A DNA stretch of 32,295 nucleotides, taken from the IMG/VR virus record IMGVR_UViG_3300042361_000244, positions 1 to 32,295 of that record; one strand, 5' to 3'. Made by a program: the position numbers and the translations under genes. This stretch comes from a virus. Below are positions 24,763 through 31,281 of the stretch, one piece after another (the first letter of the stretch is position 1; every line of letters begins with the position of its first letter). The notes below the pieces were generated by a model. The model did not search any database and was not told the origin of the DNA. It saw only the letters and a list, made by a program, of their open reading frames with translations.

Positions 24763-24999
24763 TTATACTCTAGCTCCTGCTGCTTTAGCGGCTGCTGTTT
24801 TATGCCATGGTACACCATTAGTATCTTTTTTAAAGAACTCCCATTGGTCTTTTGAATATTTTATTCCAAATAAATAATATTCAGCTGCTCGTTTATTGCC
24901 TTGGGGTATATAAGCTGGACCATCCCAATTATGCATTTTTCCGTTTAGGTGGTATACTATAGTTTTATCTGCTGTTTTTAGTTTCTTAGTTTCTGACAT
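24763..24999 (-). CDS. Small 'H-x-x-DGPA' phage protein (78 aa)
   Basis: The stretch LNGKMHNWDGPAYIPQGNKR, followed by AAEYYLFGIKYSKDQWEFF, is a single copy of a motif found in many phage proteins of unknown function: H-x-x-(D/W)-GPA, then a strand, then a Tyr pair, 'G' and a Trp. It resembles a MORN-like beta hairpin in plan. The C-terminal tail is Ala/Lys-rich. It follows the FAD-dehydrogenase gene with two bases spacing and so belongs to that operon. Confidence 0.7.
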   Translation of the reverse strand: MSETKKLKTADKTIVYHLNGKMHNWDGPAYIPQGNKRAAEYYLFGIKYSKDQWEFFKKDTNGVPWHKTAAAKAAGARV

Positions 25000-25001
25000 G
25001 T

Positions 25002-26309
25002 TTATTTAATTAATTTTTCTGCAATGTATATTCCGTGTGCTCCTGATACTGTTATTCCTCTAGCTGATAAAGCATCACCAGCAAAATACACATTTGGATA
25101 ATCAGTTAATGATAAATCAGTATAGTTAACTAGTGGTTCAGGTGATAAATACTTTACTTCCGGTAAATATATTCCCCAATCATCTCCAAAGTTAAATACT
25201 TTATTCATATCGTCTATAAAATCTTCAATATAATAGAAATATGATCCCATAGCTTCAATTAATGGTACTAAAGTATCTATTGGATAAGATGTCACTGGAG
25301 TACCTTCTGATGTTAGTCCTGAAATACGAGTACGATTAGGTGAATAGTATAATCCTTTTCCATTGACTTGTAATTTAGAAACAACTTTTCTACTCCATTC
25401 AAATGGATTTTCAATACCTTTAATTTCCATTAAGATGCCAAAATTAGTCATATCGTTTCTAAATTCCTCACCTTTCTTAGCATGACCATTATATGTAATA
25501 TCACCATATGTTTCCTCTACTGCTACATAAGCAGCATTGTTGTTAGTACAGAATGAACGTATAGATACATTTTCAAATTTTTGATATAATTTGAAATCAT
25601 AAGACACATCAATCAATTTTTGGAAATAATGTTGTGGTGCTTCAAAACGAGCTCCTATTTGTACTGATTTGGGTTCAGTTGGTAATTTATATTGGTCTGC
25701 TAATTGTTTACCGAAGTCTATTCCTGATTTACCTACTGCAAATATCAATTCATCATAATTCATCCACCCTCCGATTTCAGAACTAGGATCATCTAACAAA
25801 TATACATTGCTTTGTTCAAATTCAATCTTAGTTACTTCAGTATTCCATTTAAACTTAACACCTTTATCTAACAAATATTGATACCATGTTTTAGCAATCT
25901 CATGTAAGAAATTAGAACCAATGTGCCATACAGGAAACATACGTAATCCAAAATATGGTTTAATAAATTCAGGTTCCTCTTGTGGATTAGATAAGAATAT
26001 TTCATCTGGTTTAGGGTGAAAACGAGTAAAGTTATCTACTACTTGTTTCATCAATTCCATAGCTTTTTCTTCACCACAATATTTTGACAATTGTCCACCA
26101 ATTGATGTGTGGTATGTTAATTTACCATCACTCCATCCACCAGCGCCTAGCATACCAGTCATTACTTCTTCAGGTAAACGACTGTGTGGGTCATTACCTT
26201 TGTCTATGATAGTAATCAGTTCACCAGGATAGCCATTGTCTACTAGCTTAGTAGCAGCATTAATTCCTGCTACTCCAGCTCCAATAATCACAATTTTTTT
26301 ACTTTGCAT
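25002..26309 (-). CDS. FAD-dependent dehydrogenase, COG2509-like (435 aa)
   Basis: A Rossmann dinucleotide-binding start (KIVIIGAGVAGINAA, GxGxxG at 10-15) is followed by an acidic ribose-binding position around IIDKG. Residues 52-63 read GMLGAGGWSDGK, which matches the G-(G/A)-AG-x-(F/W)-SDGKL signature I associate with COG2509 dehydrogenases. The C-terminus NVYFAGDALSARGITVSGAHG (near 409-429) is the second FAD-contacting motif. The length is near that of the family. The protein has no signal peptide and is probably soluble. Its 5' end overlaps denV by 11 bases, so the two are likely coexpressed. The reaction is unknown; an oxidoreductase of this kind is an uncommon phage cargo and may be an auxiliary metabolic gene taken from a bacterium. 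Confidence 0.9.
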   Translation of the reverse strand: MQSKKIVIIGAGVAGINAATKLVDNGYPGELITIIDKGNDPHSRLPEEVMTGMLGAGGWSDGKLTYHTSIGGQLSKYCGEEKAMELMKQVVDNFTRFHPKPDEIFLSNPQEEPEFIKPYFGLRMFPVWHIGSNFLHEIAKTWYQYLLDKGVKFKWNTEVTKIEFEQSNVYLLDDPSSEIGGWMNYDELIFAVGKSGIDFGKQLADQYKLPTEPKSVQIGARFEAPQHYFQKLIDVSYDFKLYQKFENVSIRSFCTNNNAAYVAVEETYGDITYNGHAKKGEEFRNDMTNFGILMEIKGIENPFEWSRKVVSKLQVNGKGLYYSPNRTRISGLTSEGTPVTSYPIDTLVPLIEAMGSYFYYIEDFIDDMNKVFNFGDDWGIYLPEVKYLSPEPLVNYTDLSLTDYPNVYFAGDALSARGITVSGAHGIYIAEKLIK

Positions 26310-26661
26310 TTAGTCTTTCGTTTATACGTTGTCTGATAATTTGTTCATCTTCTATAGTTGGTGTGTAATCACCCATTAGATGTTGTGGTACTGTTTCCCA
26401 AGCATTGCCGTAGTAAGCTACATTGAATTCTCTCGCTTTACATTCAGCATATACTTCTTCGTATCTATTTTTTAGATAGCCTAATTTATCATAGAAAAAG
26501 GCAACATGGCCTTTACCTAATGTAAATCTAGGTGGTACACTTTTCATATTATATCTACCTCTAGACACAACATTGGGTATACGTTTCATTTCACGGTGTT
26601 CAGCTAACAGATGTTTATTTGTTAGTTCTTTTGGTGGGATCGCAACATTTATTCTAGTCAT
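26299..26661 (-). CDS. denV: Pyrimidine-dimer DNA glycosylase, T4 endonuclease V (DenV) type (120 aa)
   Basis: The enzyme removes UV-induced cyclobutane pyrimidine dimers by base flipping, glycosylase and AP-lyase action, starting excision repair. The N-terminus MTRINVAIPPKELTNKHLLA carries Thr2, whose alpha-amino group is the nucleophile after Met removal. H17, then EHREMKRIP with R23 and E24, match T4 H16, R22 and the catalytic E23 with a one-residue shift. FTLGKGHVAFFYDKLGYLKNR is the diagnostic core, also in T4. The C-terminus is shorter than in T4 (120 against 138) and lacks the Trp-Tyr-Lys-Tyr-Tyr end that contacts DNA. It begins after a strong terminator, with a TATATTTA box 18 bases upstream, so it heads its own unit. 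Confidence 0.93.
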   Translation of the reverse strand: MTRINVAIPPKELTNKHLLAEHREMKRIPNVVSRGRYNMKSVPPRFTLGKGHVAFFYDKLGYLKNRYEEVYAECKAREFNVAYYGNAWETVPQHLMGDYTPTIEDEQIIRQRINERLNAK

Positions 26662-26679
26662 ATAATTAAATTAAACGTC

Positions 26680-26687
26680 TAAATATA
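26680..26687 (-). promoter_or_regulatory. Candidate promoter box TATATTTA before denV
   Basis: CGTATATTTAGACG on the minus strand lies 18 bases before the denV ATG and follows the terminator of the preceding unit by about 20 bases. Confidence 0.35.
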
Positions 26688-26705
26688 CGAACTTTATTCT
26701 GACCT

Positions 26706-26741
26706 AAAAAATAAAAGCGCACCTTTATAGAGTGCGCTTTA
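26706..26741 (-). terminator. Rho-independent terminator after the 149-residue tagged gene
   Basis: On the minus strand AAAGCGCAC, a 9-base loop, and GTGCGCTTT form a perfect 9-bp stem followed by TATTTTTT. Confidence 0.9.
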
Positions 26742-26761
26742 ATGTATTGTAATAGATTTAA

Positions 26762-27211
26762 TTACACTTCATCATCCATTTCGAAATCAGCTAAGATATC
26801 ATCAACACTCTTTGTAGCTTTATTAGTTCCACCCATAGAGCTTCCAGCTGTGTACCCAGCTCTACTAGCAAATCCAAGTTCTTCTACTGTGTTAAAGAAT
26901 TTATTAACATCCGGTTGTTTTTTACCTAATAAATTAGCATAGTCTATCTTTTGTACTCTTTTACCATCTTTTTTAGCATTGTATAAGAATTTTAAAATTT
27001 CAAGATGATTAATTCCGATACCCATAGGTAAGGAACCACCAGCTTTTAAACTTCTTAATAATGATTCACCTTCAGGAGTGATAGTGTAGGCACCACCCGT
27101 ACCTGCTGTACGAGCCATTTCGTCCATTTCTTCAGCTTCGTTGAACTGAGATTCGTTAATCATACCAGCTAATAGCTGTAATCTTCTTGTTTCGATTATT
27201 TGTTTTTTCAT
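26762..27211 (-). CDS. RLQxLAGM-tagged protein with a possible winged helix (149 aa)
   Basis: The N-terminus MKKQIIETRRLQLLAGMINE carries the R(W/L)xxLAGI-type motif followed by an INE site. An acidic linker and AYTITPEGESLLRSLKAGGS follow. Residues about 65-120 (HLEILKFLYNAKKDGKRVQK, then YANLLGKKQPDVNKFFNTV and EELGFASR) look like a winged-helix DNA-binding fold: a first helix, a recognition-helix region and a short wing. The acidic C-terminus ends ADFEMDDEV. If both readings are right, this is a DNA-binding protein with a terminal sorting peptide. It is 14 bases downstream of a gene with a similar tag, and a strong terminator follows. Confidence 0.75.
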   Translation of the reverse strand: MKKQIIETRRLQLLAGMINESQFNEAEEMDEMARTAGTGGAYTITPEGESLLRSLKAGGSLPMGIGINHLEILKFLYNAKKDGKRVQKIDYANLLGKKQPDVNKFFNTVEELGFASRAGYTAGSSMGGTNKATKSVDDILADFEMDDEV

Positions 27212-27225
27212 TTTGGGTTTTTATT

Positions 27226-27660
27226 TTATTGTACTTTGTAAACGTTGTTTCCTATTTTTAAATTATTAATTGTGCTAACATTAATCATTCTATATCCTGA
27301 ATCACTACCGCTTTTTGCTTTAGGATCCCATACTGGTATTAATCCTTTAGCTTCTGGGTTGTATGGTAGTTCTCCACCTTTAAGATAAGCTTTAACTCCT
27401 AAACGAGCATTCATTACACGTGTTGTACCATCTTTTTTAGTAAATGTTACAGTGAAGAATTTACCTTTAGTATTTTTAATTAATTCCTTAGCTTTATCTT
27501 TTGATATAGTACCAGATGGTTCTTCAGGAGTACTAGCGTCGCTGTCAGGCTTTACTTCATCCGGTATTTCAGAATCAGGCACGGCTTGTTCATCCTCGTC
27601 TGCTTCTTTTAAAATACCAGCTAGTTTTTGCCAACGTTTAGCCTCTTTTATTAAATACAT
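27226..27660 (-). CDS. RWQKLAGI-tagged protein with an SH3-like beta domain (144 aa)
   Basis: The N-terminus MYLIKEAKRWQKLAGILKEA has the same motif as the C-terminus of the scaffold (RWKMLAGITKF). An acidic Pro/Ser/Asp-rich linker spans about 20-55. The C-terminal 80 residues (FFTVTFTKKDGTTRVMNARL, then LIPVWD and GYRMINVSTINNLKIGNNVY) are predicted all-beta and match a phage family usually described as SH3-barrel-like; I am moderately sure of that name and know no function. A TATATTTA box lies 18 bases before the ATG. Confidence 0.78.
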   Translation of the reverse strand: MYLIKEAKRWQKLAGILKEADEDEQAVPDSEIPDEVKPDSDASTPEEPSGTISKDKAKELIKNTKGKFFTVTFTKKDGTTRVMNARLGVKAYLKGGELPYNPEAKGLIPVWDPKAKSGSDSGYRMINVSTINNLKIGNNVYKVQ

Positions 27661-27678
27661 CTAGTATGTGTTTGCGTA

Positions 27679-27686
27679 TAAATATA
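27679..27686 (-). promoter_or_regulatory. Candidate promoter box TATATTTA before the 144-residue tagged gene
   Basis: TTTAATATATTTATACG lies 18 bases before the ATG and next to the stop codon of the exonuclease gene. It shares extended flanks with the box before gp13. Confidence 0.38.
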
Positions 27687-28448
27687 TTAAATGGTGTCAC
27701 TAGCTAACTTAGTTTCATATATTCTACTAGAAACTGTGTGATAGGTATGACAATTTTTACATTGTAATTGAATTCTTGGTGTTCCTGACGCTGTATACCG
27801 TTTTTGTGAAAACTTCATATCTTCCGATGCGCATTTAGGACATGAATATCTCTCACCCCCATTAGCTACACCGTGGTGTGTTTTGGCAGGAATGTAACTT
27901 GACATTTCATTATATACTTGTTCAAGTATCAATACGTCATTTTTACAATATTCCACCATACTATCTAATGCTTCTTGGTCTTTATCTAGCACTACTTTTT
28001 TCCACAGGTCATAACCTGTTTTAATCTTAGCACCAATACCTAAAAATTTAGCAATATAATCTAACTTATTACTGTTAAATTTAAATTTAGAACGGGCGTT
28101 TTTTAACGTGTCTAATGTAGTGTATGTTGGGAATACTGGTATTCTGTGGTACAGGCATCTAGTTCTAACCCAAGGTAAATCAAATCGATCACCATTGTGA
28201 CCTATTAATTCATCTGCTTCATTAGCTACTTTTATAAACTGTTCTAATAATTTCTTATCATCTTGATTTTTATCCCAGCTTAAAGAATACACTTTATCAT
28301 CACCTGCCCATTTATAGCAAATACAAATAATAGCTCTTTCTTTAATAATGTTATCGGGACTAATAGATAATCTGTAACCAGCTGTCCAAAACAAACCAAT
28401 GTTTGGACTTGTTTCAATGTCAAAAAATAACCTTTTAATTTGACTCAT
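27687..28448 (-). CDS. DEDDy 3'-5' exonuclease with a C-terminal zinc ribbon (253 aa)
   Basis: A ribonuclease H-fold exonuclease of the polymerase-B-like type. Exo I is FFDIETS (Asp10, Glu12), Exo II is IGHNGDRFDLPW (Asp90), and Exo III is EYCKNDVLILEQVY with Tyr167 and Asp171, the DEDDy pattern. A short C-terminal zinc ribbon follows with Cys203, Cys206, Cys230 and Cys233 (CPKC and CKNC). There is no polymerase or helicase domain, so it is a stand-alone nuclease for DNA processing or repair. It could degrade ssDNA or host DNA. It begins 43 bases after a 73-residue gene whose end forms a terminator-like hairpin. Confidence 0.9.
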   Translation of the reverse strand: MSQIKRLFFDIETSPNIGLFWTAGYRLSISPDNIIKERAIICICYKWAGDDKVYSLSWDKNQDDKKLLEQFIKVANEADELIGHNGDRFDLPWVRTRCLYHRIPVFPTYTTLDTLKNARSKFKFNSNKLDYIAKFLGIGAKIKTGYDLWKKVVLDKDQEALDSMVEYCKNDVLILEQVYNEMSSYIPAKTHHGVANGGERYSCPKCASEDMKFSQKRYTASGTPRIQLQCKNCHTYHTVSSRIYETKLASDTI

Positions 28449-28476
28449 AGTATTTTGTTAAGTTAGGGATGAAGAT

Positions 28477-28505
28477 ACAAAAGAGATTTGACTAAGCCAA
28501 ATCTC
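28477..28505 (-). terminator. Terminator-like hairpin at the end of the 73-residue gene
   Basis: On the minus strand GAGATTTG, a 7-base loop GCTTAGT, and CAAATCTC form a perfect 8-bp stem followed by TTTTGT. The stem starts in the coding region and the loop holds the stop codon. The stem is AT-rich and the T-tract short, so it may be leaky. Confidence 0.55.
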
Positions 28506-28713
28506 CAAAATCATCATCTCGATCTAAATAGAAGGTATCTTTATCACCTTCTTCATTAGACAAATGTAATTCAATATCGTTACCAAATGAGCGTACATCA
28601 TCTACAGTGACTTTGTCGCCTTCGTTAAATTTACCTATGCTATTAGATACAGTAAATGTATCTCCTATTTTAATATTAATAGCTTTAATCTCGTCTAATA
28701 TACTTCTATTCAT
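28492..28713 (-). CDS. Small acidic beta-rich protein (73 aa)
   Basis: Not recognised. IKIGDTFTVSNSIGKFNEGD followed by KVTVDDVRSFGNDIELHLSN reads as an SH3- or KOW-like small beta barrel, with an acidic tail DRDDDFGDLA. It starts 7 bases after the stop of the 211-residue gene and ends in a hairpin, so it closes that unit. Confidence 0.62.
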   Translation of the reverse strand: MNRSILDEIKAINIKIGDTFTVSNSIGKFNEGDKVTVDDVRSFGNDIELHLSNEEGDKDTFYLDRDDDFGDLA

Positions 28714-28719
28714 TGTTGT

Positions 28720-29355
28720 TTATTTAAAATCCTCCATGTAAAACAATATGTATGTTGAAAATTCAGAACCATATCCTAAAGTAGCATCTTCAGCACTAGG
28801 ATCATCAACAGTAAAATCATCAATGTTTTCTTTTAGAAAATCTTGGTTTATTTTTTCAAATTCTTCTCTATCTTCTTCATCATCAATACCTTCAAAAGCG
28901 TATTCTCTTAATAAAGCGATATATTTTTTACTAAGTATAAATTTAGAATCAATACATTTAGTAACATAACATATATTACCGGGTCCTGAGAAATAGTCCA
29001 TCATTCTAACATTTTCTACATCATCAGCCCAAAATGTTATTTTACGTTGTGGTTTATAATTGTAAAGAGAAGTAGTAATATATGTTTTGTTTCCATACCA
29101 ATCAGATAAATTGGTTTGTTTTATATTATTATTATCAATACAATCTTTAATAAAATCATATGTTTTATCACTAATTGGGGTACCTCTGTATAGATGTCGT
29201 CCTACAGGAGGTTGTAATAGGGGATTAGATGATTTATATTTTTCTATTTTTTTAATAAAATTATATACTCTATTGTAGTCTATATCTGTTGTCCAGTCAT
29301 GTCCTAGTAATGGAGCTAAAGTATTTGTTATAGTTTTAATAGAAATTTTTTCCAT
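28720..29355 (-). CDS. Possible ADP-ribosyltransferase-like protein (211 aa)
   Basis: The segment GRHLYRGTPISDKTYDFI (about 52-69) resembles the first, Arg-containing motif of R-S-E-type ADP-ribosyltransferases (LYRG). ITTSLYNYKPQRKITFWADD, with ENVRMMDYF after it, could be the Ser-Thr-Ser-like second motif, and a late YGSEFSTYILF (about 195-205) could supply the catalytic Glu. The order and spacing are reasonable, but the second and third motifs are weak and the final E-x-E is not clear. If correct, it would act on a host protein as T4 ModA/ModB or Alt do. It lies just downstream of the tagged-protein cassette but has no obvious tag itself. Confidence 0.6.
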   Translation of the reverse strand: MEKISIKTITNTLAPLLGHDWTTDIDYNRVYNFIKKIEKYKSSNPLLQPPVGRHLYRGTPISDKTYDFIKDCIDNNNIKQTNLSDWYGNKTYITTSLYNYKPQRKITFWADDVENVRMMDYFSGPGNICYVTKCIDSKFILSKKYIALLREYAFEGIDDEEDREEFEKINQDFLKENIDDFTVDDPSAEDATLGYGSEFSTYILFYMEDFK

Positions 29356-29365
29356 TGTATTTTAT

Positions 29366-29929
29366 TTAAGCTTCAGCAGGTGGTGTTTCTTCTTCTTCAG
29401 GTGCGGCTGGTGCTTCAGCTCCAGCTGGTGTTTCTGTAGGGGGCGCAGCAGGTGCTCCACCTGGTATTTCAGCTGGTGGGGCTCCTGTAACAGCATTAAA
29501 TGCTTCAGCTCCAGCATCAGGTGTATTAGTTTCAATCTCTGATGTTTTTTCATCAATTGAATAATTTAATTCTAATAAATCTGATATACCCTGTGATGCT
29601 CTTTCTAGTTCGCCTAAATTTTGAATATTATATCTTTTACCTGCTACTTTAGCGGTATATGTACCTTTTCCATTATATATAATAGTGAAATCTTCATTAT
29701 TAATTAATTTAACAGAAAATGTAGTTGGTTTAGGGGCAACTATTTCAATATCAGAAATGAATCGACCAAATGCCGGAGACATTAGGTCGATCATTACTTC
29801 TTTTAATTTAGGAAAACGATATACTAAATACATTGCTTGTGTAGCACGTTTTTCTTTTTCTTCTTGTTCTTGAAGAGCCTTACGTACTGCTACTTTAATG
29901 TATTTTTCTAATAATAGTTTTTTATTCAT
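29366..29929 (-). CDS. Tagged putative internal protein with a Pro/Ala/Glu-rich tail (187 aa)
   Basis: The first residues, LLLEKYIKVAVRKALQE from position 5, form an amphipathic helix ending in LQE, like others in this cassette. A compact beta-rich domain follows (about 60-130), with PTTFSVKLINNEDFTIIYNG and KVAGKRYNIQNLGELERASQ. The last 50 residues are low-complexity, rich in Pro, Ala and Glu, probably disordered. It begins two bases after the stop of the 377-residue gene. The domain resembles one I remember in other marine T4-like phages, of unknown function. Confidence 0.76.
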   Translation of the reverse strand: MNKKLLLEKYIKVAVRKALQEQEEKEKRATQAMYLVYRFPKLKEVMIDLMSPAFGRFISDIEIVAPKPTTFSVKLINNEDFTIIYNGKGTYTAKVAGKRYNIQNLGELERASQGISDLLELNYSIDEKTSEIETNTPDAGAEAFNAVTGAPPAEIPGGAPAAPPTETPAGAEAPAAPEEEETPPAEA

Positions 29930-29931
29930 TG

Positions 29932-31065
29932 TTATTTTTTAGCTTGACCTTTCCACATAGCAGCAGCTGCTATTTTTTTTCCTTTTTCACCACCACCCGC
30001 AGCAGCAGCTACTTTTTCAAATCCTTTACCTTTTTTACCTATATCTTTACCAGCACGAGCTTTTGTAGCTACAGCTGACTTTTCCTTTTTAGTCATACCA
30101 GCAGATGGCTTTTTCTTCTTAGCTTTAGCTTCTCTTATGAAGTCACTCCAGCTTAAACCTCTAGAAGATAAAGATCCACTATTCCAATCTTGTTCATCGT
30201 AGTAAGTAGTAATCCAATCTGCTATATCGCTTTCAAGTTTTGCATCATTATTTTCATAGTCAGTGTATTTAAATTCACCTAATATAGCATCAATTATATC
30301 TTTAGCTTCTCTAGGAGTTACATCACTCTCACCAACATTAAGATTATCATTTACATACTTTTCAACTTTATCTTCAAAGTCATATTGACATTCTTCACAT
30401 CCAAGATTTTCTCTCATTTGTGGTTTTAATGTTTTAACAGATATAATCTTATTTCCATCTGGGAATTTTACATATATCTTTGCTCCTTCTTTAGCTTGAG
30501 TTACAGGAGATACTGGATCTACTTTAGTTATGGTTCCAGTGCCATATTTTTTATGGTGAAATTTTTGATCTACTCTATAATCTGTTTTAGGAGTGTAATC
30601 GTATTCTTCTCCGTAATCTTTAGATTTAGCGCTGTGTTGTCTTCCTTTATCTCCTCTTACTTCTTCTAATTCTTCTTTAGGTTTTTTATCTTTTTTAGTA
30701 GGTTTAACAGGAGCCTTTTCAATTAAACCAACCATTTCTTTAATCTTTTCAGTTTCAGAAGCAACTTTACCTTCAACTTCAGAAATTTGGTTATCTAACA
30801 TTTCAGATAATTTGGCGTGTGCTACTTTAATTTTTTCTAACTCATTAACAAACTTTTGCATATGAGCATATTCAGCTACAAATGATGATGGGTTTTCTCC
30901 ATTTTCGTTAATAGCATATTGGCCTAAAGATTCTTTCATTTTTCTTAAGCCATTTAATTCTTTTTTAAGGTGTACTAATTTACCACCACTTTTAGGTAAA
31001 CCACCTTCTTTTTTAACTTCTAGTATTACTTGGCGAATAACTTCGCGTACTTCTGATAAATTCAT
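29932..31065 (-). CDS. Tagged protein with a UvrD-Tudor-like segment and a basic tail (377 aa)
   Basis: The leader MNLSEVREVIRQVILE ends in ILE. A coiled-coil region spans about 30-115, then an acidic/Lys linker. VDQKFHHKKYGTGTITKVDP with AKIYVKFPDGNKIISVKTLK (about 165-215) closely follows the pattern of the C-terminal Tudor-like domain of UvrD/PcrA helicases (G-x-x-V-x-H-x-x-F-G-x-G-x-V ... V-x-F ... K-x-L), which binds RNA polymerase in that family. A helical region comes next. The last 60 residues (MTKKEKSAVATKARAGKDIG to AAAAMWKGQAKK) are strongly basic and match a tail found on other phage proteins. No helicase domain is present. Its 5' end lies 11 bases after the 60-residue gene. Confidence 0.76.
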   Translation of the reverse strand: MNLSEVREVIRQVILEVKKEGGLPKSGGKLVHLKKELNGLRKMKESLGQYAINENGENPSSFVAEYAHMQKFVNELEKIKVAHAKLSEMLDNQISEVEGKVASETEKIKEMVGLIEKAPVKPTKKDKKPKEELEEVRGDKGRQHSAKSKDYGEEYDYTPKTDYRVDQKFHHKKYGTGTITKVDPVSPVTQAKEGAKIYVKFPDGNKIISVKTLKPQMRENLGCEECQYDFEDKVEKYVNDNLNVGESDVTPREAKDIIDAILGEFKYTDYENNDAKLESDIADWITTYYDEQDWNSGSLSSRGLSWSDFIREAKAKKKKPSAGMTKKEKSAVATKARAGKDIGKKGKGFEKVAAAAGGGEKGKKIAAAAMWKGQAKK

Positions 31066-31076
31066 TTTTATTATGT

Positions 31077-31259
31077 TTATTTGTATTTATTTGGTTTACC
31101 GATAGTTGCATCTTTATATCCATTAGTGTATCCTTGTTGGTATATTTCTTCAAATTTCTTCCAATTATCTGTTGGTAGATCTAATTCGTTTAATTTCTTT
31201 TCGTTTATTGCTTCTTTTACAAGCTTACGAAGAACTTCTTTTAATTTGTTATTTGCCAT
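31077..31259 (-). CDS. Tagged small protein (60 aa)
   Basis: I chose the ATG at 31259, giving MANNKLKEVLRKLVKEAINE; the longer frame to 31361 overlaps the upstream gene by 80 bases and hides the leader. The leader ends in INE. The remaining 40 residues include DNWKKFEEIYQQGYTNGYKD, a short helical, Tyr-rich segment. If the protease cuts after INE, a mature peptide of about 40 residues would remain. Confidence 0.7.
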   Translation of the reverse strand: MANNKLKEVLRKLVKEAINEKKLNELDLPTDNWKKFEEIYQQGYTNGYKDATIGKPNKYK

Positions 31260-31281
31260 TTTATATTTTTTATTTATTAGT

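Noticed and set aside
29362-29556. 64-residue His/Leu/Lys-rich frame on the minus strand
   Set aside because: Out-of-frame reading of the Pro/Ala-rich tail of the 187-residue protein; the composition is an artefact of repetitive codons.
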